In this document: positions 19,079 through 27,965 of the stretch, one piece after another
How the letters are laid out: every line of letters begins with the position of its first letter
Position numbering within the stretch: position 1 is the stretch's first letter
From: Borreliella californiensis
GTDB taxonomy: Bacteria > Spirochaetota > Spirochaetia > Borreliales > Borreliaceae
Length of the DNA stretch: 64,000 bases
Direction of reading: 5' to 3'
Assembly (NCBI RefSeq): GCF_014205885.1
Contig: NZ_JACHFB010000002.1
Span: forward strand, 345,965-409,964
Position numbers and translations under genes: made by a program
The notes under the pieces: generated by a model
The model's input: the letters and a program-made list of their open reading frames with translations, nothing else
Database searches by the model: none
What the model was told of the DNA's origin: nothing

Positions 19079-19093
19079 TTTTATTTCTCGCTA

Positions 19094-19654
19094 TTATTGA
19101 TTGTATATTAATATAATTATATTTGGAATTAAAGATAAAATAAACATTATAAAAAAATATATTGATTCGTTTCCCAATATATTGATTTTAGGGTTTTTAT
19201 CAAAGTTTTTTTTTACTGATGTTATTGACATTAAGGCTATTAGTATGCCAAGTGCAGATAGGATAAGTATTTCTAATCCTTCAAAAAATCCGTTGTTTTT
19301 ATCAAGTGCAAAAAATGTTATTGCAATTAAGCTGTTATTTGAAAGCATGAAATCGTTTGAATAATTTGATTTTTTGTTATAAACAATAAATATATCATTT
19401 AATACTTTAAATGATGATATCAACATGTAAATTAAAATTACATAAAAAATTGGCATTAAGAATAGTAAATTATTTTTTGTAAACTGTTTATAGAGATAAA
19501 ACGACATTGAATATATTAATAAAGAAGTAATTGTTATTATGATGTATTTTTTTATTAGGGATACATTGTTTTTTATTTTTATGTCCTCAAATCCAACAAA
19601 GTGTATTAAAGTTAAGTTGTTAATAATTAAGCATGTAATTAAATTACTAGTCAT
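19094..19654 (-). CDS. RnfA/RnfE (NqrD/E)-like membrane protein lacking cluster cysteines
   Basis: The 186-residue protein has six membrane helices, the size and layout of RnfA/RnfE. Family-like features are the N-terminal LIINNLTLIHFVG (compare VNNFVLVQFLG), the central SNNSLIAITFFALDKNNGFFEGL (compare TNCAVLG.AL...E.HGF..S) and the LGILIALMSI stretch. In Rnf and Na+-NQR complexes one cysteine from each of these two motifs ligates an intramembrane 2Fe-2S cluster. Here both positions are replaced (VGFED and NNSLI). The only cysteine is C8. The ATG overlaps the RnfCD-like stop by 4 bp. Assignment rests on motif reading by eye. Confidence 0.7.
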   Translation of the reverse strand: MTSNLITCLIINNLTLIHFVGFEDIKIKNNVSLIKKYIIITITSLLIYSMSFYLYKQFTKNNLLFLMPIFYVILIYMLISSFKVLNDIFIVYNKKSNYSNDFMLSNNSLIAITFFALDKNNGFFEGLEILILSALGILIALMSITSVKKNFDKNPKINILGNESIYFFIMFILSLIPNIIILIYNQ

Positions 19655-21969
19655 AATTTTATTATATCCTTTTCATTCTCAAGAGGGGTTTTGAGTGCTT
19701 TTTCTTTATTTGTTTTCAAAACATGCATTATTTTTTTAATTTTGAAGGTTAAGCTATATTTTTTTATTAAGTTTGAGCTTGTTTGTAAGATAAAAATAGA
19801 TATTATGACTGACAAGGTTTCAAAAGGAATATAGCTTAATGTTAAAAAGTATATAAATGCCAATATTGATCCGTAGAGTATTTGCTCAAATTTAAAGTGT
19901 GGTGTTATTTGCAATTCTGTTGCCATTGTAAATATTAACAGCATTGGGATTGGAGAAATAAGTAATGTTAACATATCGGAGCTGATATGGCTTAGCATTC
20001 CTATATTATGTGCTATGTATGAGATTGCCATCAAGCTTATATAAAATGACAATGGTATTAATTTGTTGATTATATATTTGCCAACTATTAATAAGAGGCC
20101 AAAATAAAGCAAGATAGGAGATATTTTTTTTTCATTATTAACCCCCAAAAGACTTTCAATATGAAATCTTGTGACAATTATATTAAAAGCAGAAAAAATG
20201 TTTTGATTTATAAAGTTTTCAATTGCATCTATTTTTTTGTTTTCATATCTTGTCAAGGTATTTAAACTTTTTAAATTTTTTATGTTTGGATTTGCTTTAA
20301 TTATTTCATTCCAGGTTGGAATTATTGAATTTGAGTTTTTAAGTTCCTCTTGATAGGCTTGCTTAAAACTTATTGGAAAATTTAATACAAAAAACATAAA
20401 AGAAATTAATATAGGGTTTGCTAAAAATGCTGATAGTCTGAAAAAGTAAAAGAATACTAAAAAAGTAAATAACAAGGAGGTTATTTTTAGTATAATTTCT
20501 AAATCCAAGGGCAATATAATGCTCATCATTAAAGCGGCATAAACAAAAAAAGACAAACATTTGTAATTAATTTTTAGCATTATGGGAATATAGACTACTA
20601 CACTAATAAATATTAACAGCAAAGTGTCTGTCATGAATTTTGTGTTATTTAGGAAAGAAAATATCAGGCTAGGCGATAGTGATAGTATGATAGCAAAGTA
20701 TATGTCTTTTAAATTGTTTTCAGTGTATATTATTTCATTTGTTAAATTTTCATTTAGAATTTTACCTTTAATTTCTTTTTGAACCTTATGTATTTCTTCT
20801 TCTATTTCTTTGTCTGTATAATTAAATACTTTTAATTTGTTGTTATTATTTATTTTTTCATTCTTTAAGAATGAAAAAATAATATTTTCCATTTGCAGTG
20901 GCGAAAAACTGGATATAAACAATGCTTTAATTTTGTCATATATTGACTTTTTCTTTAATATGGTGAGGCTATAAATATCTCTTGTTATTGGTATGTTTAA
21001 TGTTTTGATTTTTATTTTATTTGCTGGGTTGTTTAAAAAAATTTCATATTTTTTTGTATCAATTTTTTCATTTATTAGCTGGCTGAAAGAAGTCCCAATT
21101 TTTACTTTCAGTATTCTGCTTTTTATTTTTTTATTTCCATTTATAGCTACAAATTTTTCTTTATAAGGGTTGTTATTTTTTATGACAAGGTTTGCATTGT
21201 ATAGATCTTCAATATTTGCTAATAAAATATTATTGTGGGGGTTTATATCATCTTTTGTGTTTTTATTGTTGTATAAAAAGTGCATTATCATTTCGTGATT
21301 TGTATAAGGATATGCATTTTCTAAAGATTTAATTTTTATTTTTCTGTGTTTAAAAATACTCAATTTTTCGAATTCTTGTTTAAGTTTGTCTTTATTTGAT
21401 ATTATTATTATTTCTTTGAATTTAAATATTTTGTCGATTATCTGGAATCCTGAAAAAATTTCTTCTAATTTTTCTGCCATGAGTGCTTCTGAAATATTTG
21501 TAAATATATCTTTTCCATTTGTTAATAAAATCATTTTGTCTATTTTTTTACATTTGTTTATGAATTGAAATAAAGAATTTTCATTAAACCAAGGAATTCC
21601 CAGTTGAACTAATTTTTCCAGGGTTTTTTCTCTTGAGATTTCTTCTTCAATTGGTGTTTTTTCGGTTTTTATTTTCCCTTGAAATTTGATCAATGCTGAT
21701 TTTAATTTTTTTCCATCTGGAAAATTGGCTGTATATATTTTTTCTACTATTCCAGATATTGGAGAGTATGTGTATAGTTCTATGTTTGAGTTTTTAGATA
21801 AAATTTGATTTTCTTCTATTTTTTGTTTTTCAATTATATATATTATGGATTTTGAATTTTCTGTTTCAAGGGGTATTAGGGCATATTCAGGTATTTGAAT
21901 CTCGTTAATTGTTACCTCGTATTTATTGTATTTTTTAAAAATTGTTTTTACTTTTTCTAAATCTAGCAT
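19651..21969 (-). CDS. RnfC-RnfD-like fusion protein without Fe-S motifs
   Basis: The 772-residue protein joins two Rnf-type parts. Residues 1-340 follow RnfC: a barrel-sandwich start (YSPISGIVEKIYT, 68-80), a region aligning with the NADH/FMN domain but lacking its GG.TFP loop (about 115-210), YPYTNHEMI at 220-228, and VKIGTSFSQLI (289-299), the counterpart of VRIGTPFSDLI. No CxxCxxC ferredoxin motif exists; the only cysteines are C140 and C471. Residues 420-740 follow RnfD, with about nine helices, LANPILISFMFFVLNFPISF (516-535) and FTMATELQITPHFKFEQILYG (680-700), matching the MATDP.T.P...GQ.IYG signature. The stop overlaps the RnfA-like gene by 4 bp. Confidence 0.7.
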   Translation of the reverse strand: MLDLEKVKTIFKKYNKYEVTINEIQIPEYALIPLETENSKSIIYIIEKQKIEENQILSKNSNIELYTYSPISGIVEKIYTANFPDGKKLKSALIKFQGKIKTEKTPIEEEISREKTLEKLVQLGIPWFNENSLFQFINKCKKIDKMILLTNGKDIFTNISEALMAEKLEEIFSGFQIIDKIFKFKEIIIISNKDKLKQEFEKLSIFKHRKIKIKSLENAYPYTNHEMIMHFLYNNKNTKDDINPHNNILLANIEDLYNANLVIKNNNPYKEKFVAINGNKKIKSRILKVKIGTSFSQLINEKIDTKKYEIFLNNPANKIKIKTLNIPITRDIYSLTILKKKSIYDKIKALFISSFSPLQMENIIFSFLKNEKINNNNKLKVFNYTDKEIEEEIHKVQKEIKGKILNENLTNEIIYTENNLKDIYFAIILSLSPSLIFSFLNNTKFMTDTLLLIFISVVVYIPIMLKINYKCLSFFVYAALMMSIILPLDLEIILKITSLLFTFLVFFYFFRLSAFLANPILISFMFFVLNFPISFKQAYQEELKNSNSIIPTWNEIIKANPNIKNLKSLNTLTRYENKKIDAIENFINQNIFSAFNIIVTRFHIESLLGVNNEKKISPILLYFGLLLIVGKYIINKLIPLSFYISLMAISYIAHNIGMLSHISSDMLTLLISPIPMLLIFTMATELQITPHFKFEQILYGSILAFIYFLTLSYIPFETLSVIISIFILQTSSNLIKKYSLTFKIKKIMHVLKTNKEKALKTPLENEKDIIKL

Positions 21970-21976
21970 TAGCTAT

Positions 21977-23449
21977 TTATCCTTGAATATATTTTTTATA
22001 GGTTTTTTCATTTATGTTTAAAAGAATTGTAAATCTTATTGCTTTAAATAGGAATAGTAATACAAAGAAGGGTAAAGAGAAAAAGAAAAGTATTTTGTAA
22101 TTTTTTTTATCTGTGTTGATATTATTCTTGTTTTCTTTATATATTAAGATTGGATTTTTATTTTTTAAAAACAGACTTGCAAGATCTTTTTTAAGAATTT
22201 CATCAATAAATGATTTATCTACTTCATAAACAGTTTTAGGATTAATTTCTATTTTGTCGTTTTTGATTTCAAAGTAATTTTCTTTTATATCTTTAGGAAT
22301 TTTTCCATATTTAGCACTAAGATTGTATTTTAGTTCGTTTTGATAAAGAATGTGGGACAGATATCCTATAATGTTGGGTATTTTTTTGTTGTATCCTAGC
22401 ATTATATAAATGTTGTTAGGATTTAAATAATCAAAGTAATTTAATTTTTTACTGTAAAGATAGTTAATGTTTTCATAAGAATTTAGCATATAGCTTGAAT
22501 AAGCGAAAGGAATTAATGAGAGTGTAAATAGCAGTAGATGTATTGCTATTTTTGATTTTAAAGTTTTTTTACCTTCTATTTTTTTTTCTTTAATTTCAAT
22601 TGGGAATAAGAATGTGTCTTTAAAATTGCTTTCTGTTTTAATCCAGCTGAAAATTAAGAAGATACAAAGGGTTGGTATTGCAACAAATGCAATAAAAGTG
22701 GGATCAATATTTATAGTAAAAAAGGTTGTGATTGTAATGAAATATAGAGTTGTGAATATAAATAAAAATAATAAGTGTTTTATTTTTGTCATTAGTGTTA
22801 AAAAATTTATTTCTTTTAAATATATTTTATTGTAATTTTTGTTAAAATTACTGATTATTGAAAATAACAAATAAGAGAGAACTGTAAATGGATAAAAATA
22901 CAGTATTTCTTTACTTATCATAAAAGTAAGAGATGAAATTAATAGAAAAATTAAAGTAAATATAGAGTTTGTTGGGTCTAAAAAAATTAATAAAATTATT
23001 ATGGTTAGAAATATTATGCTTGAAATAAAGTTAATTTTTGTTTTGTGGTCAAGAGAATGCATGTTGGCATTAATGTTGAGTTCTTTTTTTAGGTTTTTAA
23101 AATTTATAGTTTTGAACCTGTTTTCAACATAAAGAAGTTTTTTATGTTCTATGTTGAAAAGATTAGGGAGCTTTTTTAAAAATATACTTTTTCTAAGGTC
23201 AAGATTGTTAAGTTTGTTTATCTCGTTTATTGTGATTTTTTTATTTTCGGGAAAGTCTAAAATGTCAATTTTTGTTGTATATTCTGATATTGTTTTGTAT
23301 CCTAGTGAATTTATATATTCATTGGCAGTTTTTAGATCATTTTCATTTTCAAAGTATAAAGGTTTGTAGTCTCCAAATTGAGCTACATCGCAGGAAGTGA
23401 TAAGTGGTATTGTTGTAATTAAATATAAAAAACCTAAAAAACGCACCAT
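21977..23449 (-). CDS. Polytopic membrane protein with lipobox-like N terminus, unknown
   Basis: I do not recognise this 490-residue protein. It starts with a signal peptide ending LITSC (C20), which could be a lipobox. An extracytoplasmic segment follows (20-135), then about six or seven membrane helices (starting near 140, 165, 185, 215, 240, 300 and 450) with a second soluble loop at about 330-445. It ends 7 bp before the RnfC-RnfD-like gene and is very likely co-transcribed with it, so it may be an accessory or replacement subunit of that complex. A SD-like TAGGA lies before the ATG. By order it matches B31 BB0071. Confidence 0.72.
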   Translation of the reverse strand: MVRFLGFLYLITTIPLITSCDVAQFGDYKPLYFENENDLKTANEYINSLGYKTISEYTTKIDILDFPENKKITINEINKLNNLDLRKSIFLKKLPNLFNIEHKKLLYVENRFKTINFKNLKKELNINANMHSLDHKTKINFISSIIFLTIIILLIFLDPTNSIFTLIFLLISSLTFMISKEILYFYPFTVLSYLLFSIISNFNKNYNKIYLKEINFLTLMTKIKHLLFLFIFTTLYFITITTFFTINIDPTFIAFVAIPTLCIFLIFSWIKTESNFKDTFLFPIEIKEKKIEGKKTLKSKIAIHLLLFTLSLIPFAYSSYMLNSYENINYLYSKKLNYFDYLNPNNIYIMLGYNKKIPNIIGYLSHILYQNELKYNLSAKYGKIPKDIKENYFEIKNDKIEINPKTVYEVDKSFIDEILKKDLASLFLKNKNPILIYKENKNNINTDKKNYKILFFFSLPFFVLLFLFKAIRFTILLNINEKTYKKYIQG

Positions 23450-23464
23450 GTATTTTTTCCTATG

Positions 23465-23926
23465 CTAAAAATAGCACACAATATATGCAGAGACTATTCC
23501 TATTATTATGCCCGTTAGAACCTCTTTCTTTTTATGCCCCTTGACCACTTTTATTGTTGTTGTGTCAATTTTGATTTCTTTTTTTAATTTTTCTGATAAT
23601 GCATTTAAATATTCTGCTTGAACTCCAGACATGTATCTTACTCCAAAAGAATCTCTTATTGTAATAAGGGCAAATGCAAGGGCTATTATAAAATTTGTAT
23701 TTATTCCTTCAGTTAGTGCAATTGAAGTTGAAAGAGCGGTGACTGTTGATGAATGACTACTTGGCATGCCCCCTGTTTCTAGAAAAATTTTTTTTAGAAG
23801 ATGTGCGGGAGTTAGTTTTAACTTTCTTGTTTTTACGGTTTGGATACCATATTTAATCACTTGAGCAGAAATTCCTGATACAAGACAAGATAAAAAAAGA
23901 TCATTGGTAAGCAATGCCCTTATCAT
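23465..23926 (-). CDS. Divergent PAP2-family (DUF212) membrane protein
   Basis: This 153-residue membrane protein has the DUF212 pattern: SGISAQVIKYGIQ near the N terminus, GGMPSSHSSTVTALSTSIAL (compare the PAP2 motif PSGHS), RDSFGVRYMSGVQAEYLN, and KVVKGHKKKEVLTGIIIGI (compare GHT..EV..G). Relatives of PAP2 phosphatases act on lipid or isoprenoid phosphates, but this divergent group has no proven substrate. Strong AAAGGAGG precedes the ATG. It stands 15 bp before the unknown polytopic membrane protein gene and 14 bp after the aminopeptidase gene, in the same minus-strand block. Confidence 0.85.
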   Translation of the reverse strand: MIRALLTNDLFLSCLVSGISAQVIKYGIQTVKTRKLKLTPAHLLKKIFLETGGMPSSHSSTVTALSTSIALTEGINTNFIIALAFALITIRDSFGVRYMSGVQAEYLNALSEKLKKEIKIDTTTIKVVKGHKKKEVLTGIIIGIVSAYIVCYF

Positions 23927-23940
23927 TATTAAGCCTCCTT

Positions 23941-25182
23941 TTATATTGCGAATTTACCAGCTTTTATGATTGTGTGTTCTTTTCCATTTTTGTCCATGCC
24001 AATGACATTCAAGTCATCGCTTCCAATCATTAAATCTGTATGTATTAATGAAACGTTGCATCCATAAGTTAGTTTATCGACATCGGTCTTTAAATCTTCT
24101 TCATTGCTTAAACAAGACGGATATGCAGCTCCTAGTGCTATGTGACAACTTGCATTCTCATCATATAATGTACTGTAAAAAATAAGATTGCTTTGATAAA
24201 TAGGGGAACTGCTGTCAACTAATGCTACCTCTCCTATATATTTTGCTTGAATATCGGTTTCAATGTGAGATTTTAATATTTCTTTTTGCTTTTCATCATC
24301 ACAGCCAAAGTCAACAACTTTTCCATTTTCGAATTTTAGCCATATCCCAGATATTAGTGTTTCAAGAACCATAACGGGGCGGGTGGCGTACACAATGCCT
24401 TTTGTTTTTTTATAGTTTGGAGTTGTAAAAACTTCTTCTGTTGGCATATTAGCATTGAATTCTATTTCTGTTCCTTTTACTTTTTCGCTTCCGCCTGTCC
24501 ATAGGGAAGTTTCAAGCAAATATACTTCCAAGTTTGTTTTTTCATTTTTAAAAATTACCTTTTCTAGATTAAGTTCATTTAATGTTTTACATCTTTTGTG
24601 AAGCTTTTCCCCATGAGATTCCCAATTTTTGATTGGATCTTCTCTATCAAGTAGCAATATTTTCTTTTGTATTTTGAAAAATTCTTCTAAAGTTTGACTT
24701 CCTTCTTTTTTATTTAAAACTTTGGAAGCCCATTTTGGACCTGGCGCACAAACAACGCACCAAGCTATTTCGTTACTCATTATTGCCTGCGACAAGGTTT
24801 TGCTTGCCAGATTTAAGGATTTTTGATAAATTGACATTTTTTGACCAATGCTGCTTTCTTTTAAATCTTCAAAATTTTCTGTATCATCGACGTTTATTCT
24901 TGCCCATTTATCTTGAACCATTTCTTCTAAAAAGCTCTTTTCGGCATTTGGAATAAATACCAAGCTTTCTTCTTGTGAGAATTTTAATCTTGATTTTAGA
25001 ATATCAATGTCTTTAATATTTAGCTTGACATACTTAGCCCCATGTTCATAAGCTTTTTTTGCTAATATTTTCAAAAAATTATAATTGTCGATTGAACCTT
25101 GAATTAAAACACATTGATTTTTTTGTAAATTAATTCCCTTTAAAATTATAAGCTCTGCATATTTTATTAAATCTTTCTCCAT
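23941..25182 (-). CDS. ampS: M29-family aminopeptidase
   Basis: This thermophilic-type metalloaminopeptidase (M29, AmpS/PepS) releases N-terminal residues from peptides in the cytoplasm, useful for an amino-acid auxotroph that imports oligopeptides. Family motifs are MPTEEVFTTPN, ATRPVMVLETLISGIWLKFENGKVVDF, HIALGAAYPSC and SLIHTDLMIGSDDLNVIGMD; the acidic and histidine residues in these bind the two metals. The 413-residue length is normal. GGAGGAATAA precedes the ATG, which directly follows the stop of the HAD phosphatase gene. No signal peptide is present. Confidence 0.93.
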   Translation of the reverse strand: MEKDLIKYAELIILKGINLQKNQCVLIQGSIDNYNFLKILAKKAYEHGAKYVKLNIKDIDILKSRLKFSQEESLVFIPNAEKSFLEEMVQDKWARINVDDTENFEDLKESSIGQKMSIYQKSLNLASKTLSQAIMSNEIAWCVVCAPGPKWASKVLNKKEGSQTLEEFFKIQKKILLLDREDPIKNWESHGEKLHKRCKTLNELNLEKVIFKNEKTNLEVYLLETSLWTGGSEKVKGTEIEFNANMPTEEVFTTPNYKKTKGIVYATRPVMVLETLISGIWLKFENGKVVDFGCDDEKQKEILKSHIETDIQAKYIGEVALVDSSSPIYQSNLIFYSTLYDENASCHIALGAAYPSCLSNEEDLKTDVDKLTYGCNVSLIHTDLMIGSDDLNVIGMDKNGKEHTIIKAGKFAI

Positions 25183-26073
25183 TTATTCCTCCCGAATAGG
25201 TTCTTCTAAAACATTCTCATTAATGTAGTTTGCAACAGCTTCTTCATCATTTGTTCCTATTACTTCTAAGTAAGGAAGCATTGCTTTTAATCTATAATTT
25301 GCATTTCTCATTAGTAATCCCTTTTTTACATTTTCTAGCATATCAGTATCATTAAATCCATCTCCAAAAGCTATGGTTTCGCTTAAATCAATATTTATAG
25401 TTTTAAGAACTTCTTTTAATGCATTACCTTTAGAGACTTTATGATCTACAATTTCTAGTGAATTTGGAGTGGAAAGGTATGCATTTATTTCCCCTTTATA
25501 TTTTTCTAAAATCATTGCTTCATATTCTATTAGGCTTTCTTCTCTGCCAGCCAATATTATTTTTGCAACATTTTCAAAATTTTCAAGTTCGCTAAAGTCC
25601 TTAATTTCTTGAATTTTATTGAGTGGGCTGACTATTTCATGTCTGAAGATATTGGATTGTTTTTGCAATTTTTTGCATTGATCAATTGCAATTTTAGTCT
25701 TGATGTCAATATTTAATTGGTCGTCGTTTTGATCTGCTTTATGTAAAAAATGAGGTATATGACTAAATTTTTCGTTTCTTAAATTTAAAATTTTCTTTAC
25801 CACTTCAGCAGATAAATTATGGCTTTTTATTAATTTCCATTCTTGGTTGTAAACTTTTGCTCCGTTTAATGTGATGAAAAATGAAACTTGCAGTTGATCT
25901 ATTTTTTTTGTAATTTGAATGATTTCATTCTTACTTCTTCCTGTTGCTATTATAAATTTCTTTTTTTCTTTTGTTAATTTTTTAATTACAAGTTCTGTAA
26001 AGGCTCCAATATAGCTTTTTGATAGTAAAAGAGTGCCGTCAAGATCAGAAGCAACCGCTTTAATATTTTTCAT
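25183..26073 (-). CDS. Cof-type HAD-superfamily phosphatase
   Basis: This 296-residue HAD hydrolase is of the Cof/YidA type. Motif I is ASDLDGTLL (the first aspartate is the nucleophile), motif II is IATGRS, motif III includes K at VSKGNALKE, and motif IV is GDGFNDTDML. A large C2 cap lies between motifs II and III. Such enzymes dephosphorylate sugar phosphates, FMN precursors or PLP; the substrate cannot be told from sequence. It is the first gene of the long minus-strand block, with AGGAT before the ATG and a TATAAT-type -10 at 26106-26111 in the divergent region shared with pepP. Confidence 0.9.
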   Translation of the reverse strand: MKNIKAVASDLDGTLLLSKSYIGAFTELVIKKLTKEKKKFIIATGRSKNEIIQITKKIDQLQVSFFITLNGAKVYNQEWKLIKSHNLSAEVVKKILNLRNEKFSHIPHFLHKADQNDDQLNIDIKTKIAIDQCKKLQKQSNIFRHEIVSPLNKIQEIKDFSELENFENVAKIILAGREESLIEYEAMILEKYKGEINAYLSTPNSLEIVDHKVSKGNALKEVLKTINIDLSETIAFGDGFNDTDMLENVKKGLLMRNANYRLKAMLPYLEVIGTNDEEAVANYINENVLEEPIREE

Positions 26074-26105
26074 GTTTTATCCTTTAGGAGTTAATTTCAA
26101 GCTAA

Positions 26106-26155
26106 ATTATATCAAATAAAAAATTTTTTTTAAATTGATAATTATTTGGTATACT
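26106..26155. promoter_or_regulatory. Divergent promoter region for the HAD block and pepP
   Basis: A minus-strand TATAAT (26106-26111) points toward the HAD gene and a plus-strand TATACT (26150-26155) points toward pepP. Both lie in the 113-bp gap between the divergent starts. The -35 elements are weak and AT-rich, so the exact starts are uncertain. Confidence 0.5.
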
Positions 26156-26186
26156 AGTATTAATAGGTTGTATAAAGGGGATTTTT

Positions 26187-27965
26187 TTGGATATTAATAA
26201 AAGATTAGCTTTACTTAGAGATCATATGAGGGATAATGGAGTTGATGCTTATTTGGTAGCAGGCTATGATCCTCATTTTAGTGAATATTCTCATGAAAGG
26301 TATAGCACTCGTAAGTTTATTACAGGTTTTTCTGGTAGCTTTGGTACGGTAATTGTAACATTATCCAAAGCTGTTCTTTTTACGGATGGTAGGTATTTTT
26401 TACAGGCTGAGCAAGAGCTTAAGGGAACTGAAGTTGTATTAATAAAGCTTGGAGTAAAAGGATTCCCTGACATTTTTACGTATATAAATTCAAATCTTCA
26501 AGAATCAAAGCTTGGAATTTATTCAGACGAGATTAGTATAAAGTTTTATAAAGAGTTGTCTGAAAAATGTAAAAATACACATATCAGGTCTTTAAATCAA
26601 GATTTAATTGATTTAATTTGGAAATCTAGACCCCAGCTTGAGTTTAGTCATATATTTGAATTGAATGATGTTCAGAAGAATAATAAAAGAGCTGAAAAAA
26701 TCAAATCTATTTGTTTGATTTTAGAAAAGAATTTGTCAGATTTTTATGTTATTACTGCTCTTGATGAGATTGCTTGGATATTGAATTTAAGAGGCTCTGA
26801 TGTTAAAGAATCAGCATTGTTTTATTCATTTCTTTTAATATCTAGGAATAAAGATCGAAAAAACGTTCTTTTTGTTGATATAAAAAAACTTGATTTAAGC
26901 GTTAAAGAAGCGCTTGAGATGGAAAATTTTGAAATAGAATCTTACAGTAATTTTTACTGTTTTTTGGACAAAATAAAGCACGAAGGTAAATTTTTTGTTT
27001 CATTTTATGCCAATGTTAGGGTTTTAAAAGTTCTTGGAGAGGCTAATATCATTTTAGCAGAGAGTATTATAAGCAGTTTTAAGGCATTAAAAACCGATTA
27101 TGAACTTCTTAAGATAAAAGAGGCGCATATTATTGATGCTATTGCATTGATTAAATTTTTACGTAAATTTAAAAGTCTTAGCAAGGTTGAATTGGCTGAA
27201 TTAGATGAAATAGATATTGCTGATATGCTTTTGCATTTTAGAAAATTAAATAAAGATTTTTTTAGTTCTAGTTTTGACTCAATAGTTGGTTTTAGAAAAA
27301 ATGGAGCTCTTCCGCATTATAAGCCTAAAAGGGGCAAAAAAATAAATACCAATGGACTTCTTTTGATTGATTCTGGGGGTTCGTATTTTGGACTTGGTAC
27401 CACAGACGTTACAAGAGTTTTTTTAATAGGTGATGCTTCTGATGAAGAAAAGCGTGATTATACTTTGGTTCTTAAGGCTTTCATTAACCTTTCTTCTTTA
27501 AAGTTCCCATATGGATCTTCTGGAGCTTTTCTTGATGGAATTTGTAGATTGCCGCTTTTAAAAAATGAATTGAATTTTATTCATGGCACTGGGCATGGTG
27601 TTGGGTTTTTTCTCAATGTTCATGAACTTCCGGTTTCGATTAGTCCTAATTCTAATTATCTTTTTAAAGGATCTGAGGTGGTTTCAATTGAGCCTGGTCT
27701 TTATCGAACATTTAGTCACGGAATAAGAATTGAGAATTTAGTTTTTGTAAGGCAAGCTTTTACAAATGACTTTGGAGCTTTTTTAGAGTTTGAGAATTTA
27801 ACTCTTGTTCCTTTTGAAAAAGAATTAATAGTAAAAGAAATGCTCTTAGAAGATGAGTTAAATTATATCAATGATTATCATGAATTCGTGTTTTTAACCT
27901 TAAAAGAGCGTTTTGCTGATGAAGGAGAGTTGGAATTTTTAGCAAAGCTAACAAGTAAAATATGA
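26187..27965 (+). CDS. pepP: Xaa-Pro aminopeptidase (M24B)
   Basis: This cytoplasmic metallopeptidase removes an N-terminal residue preceding proline. It has the long three-domain form (592 residues): two creatinase-type N-terminal domains and a C-terminal pita-bread fold. The dinuclear metal ligands are visible in order: D in LLIDSGG, D in TTDVTRV, H in HGTGHGVG, E in SIEPGLY and E in IRIENL. Translation starts at TTG (26187) after AAGGGG. The stop overlaps the next gene's ATG by 4 bp. With ampS on the divergent side, the locus holds two peptide-degrading enzymes. Confidence 0.95.
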   Translation: MDINKRLALLRDHMRDNGVDAYLVAGYDPHFSEYSHERYSTRKFITGFSGSFGTVIVTLSKAVLFTDGRYFLQAEQELKGTEVVLIKLGVKGFPDIFTYINSNLQESKLGIYSDEISIKFYKELSEKCKNTHIRSLNQDLIDLIWKSRPQLEFSHIFELNDVQKNNKRAEKIKSICLILEKNLSDFYVITALDEIAWILNLRGSDVKESALFYSFLLISRNKDRKNVLFVDIKKLDLSVKEALEMENFEIESYSNFYCFLDKIKHEGKFFVSFYANVRVLKVLGEANIILAESIISSFKALKTDYELLKIKEAHIIDAIALIKFLRKFKSLSKVELAELDEIDIADMLLHFRKLNKDFFSSSFDSIVGFRKNGALPHYKPKRGKKINTNGLLLIDSGGSYFGLGTTDVTRVFLIGDASDEEKRDYTLVLKAFINLSSLKFPYGSSGAFLDGICRLPLLKNELNFIHGTGHGVGFFLNVHELPVSISPNSNYLFKGSEVVSIEPGLYRTFSHGIRIENLVFVRQAFTNDFGAFLEFENLTLVPFEKELIVKEMLLEDELNYINDYHEFVFLTLKERFADEGELEFLAKLTSKI

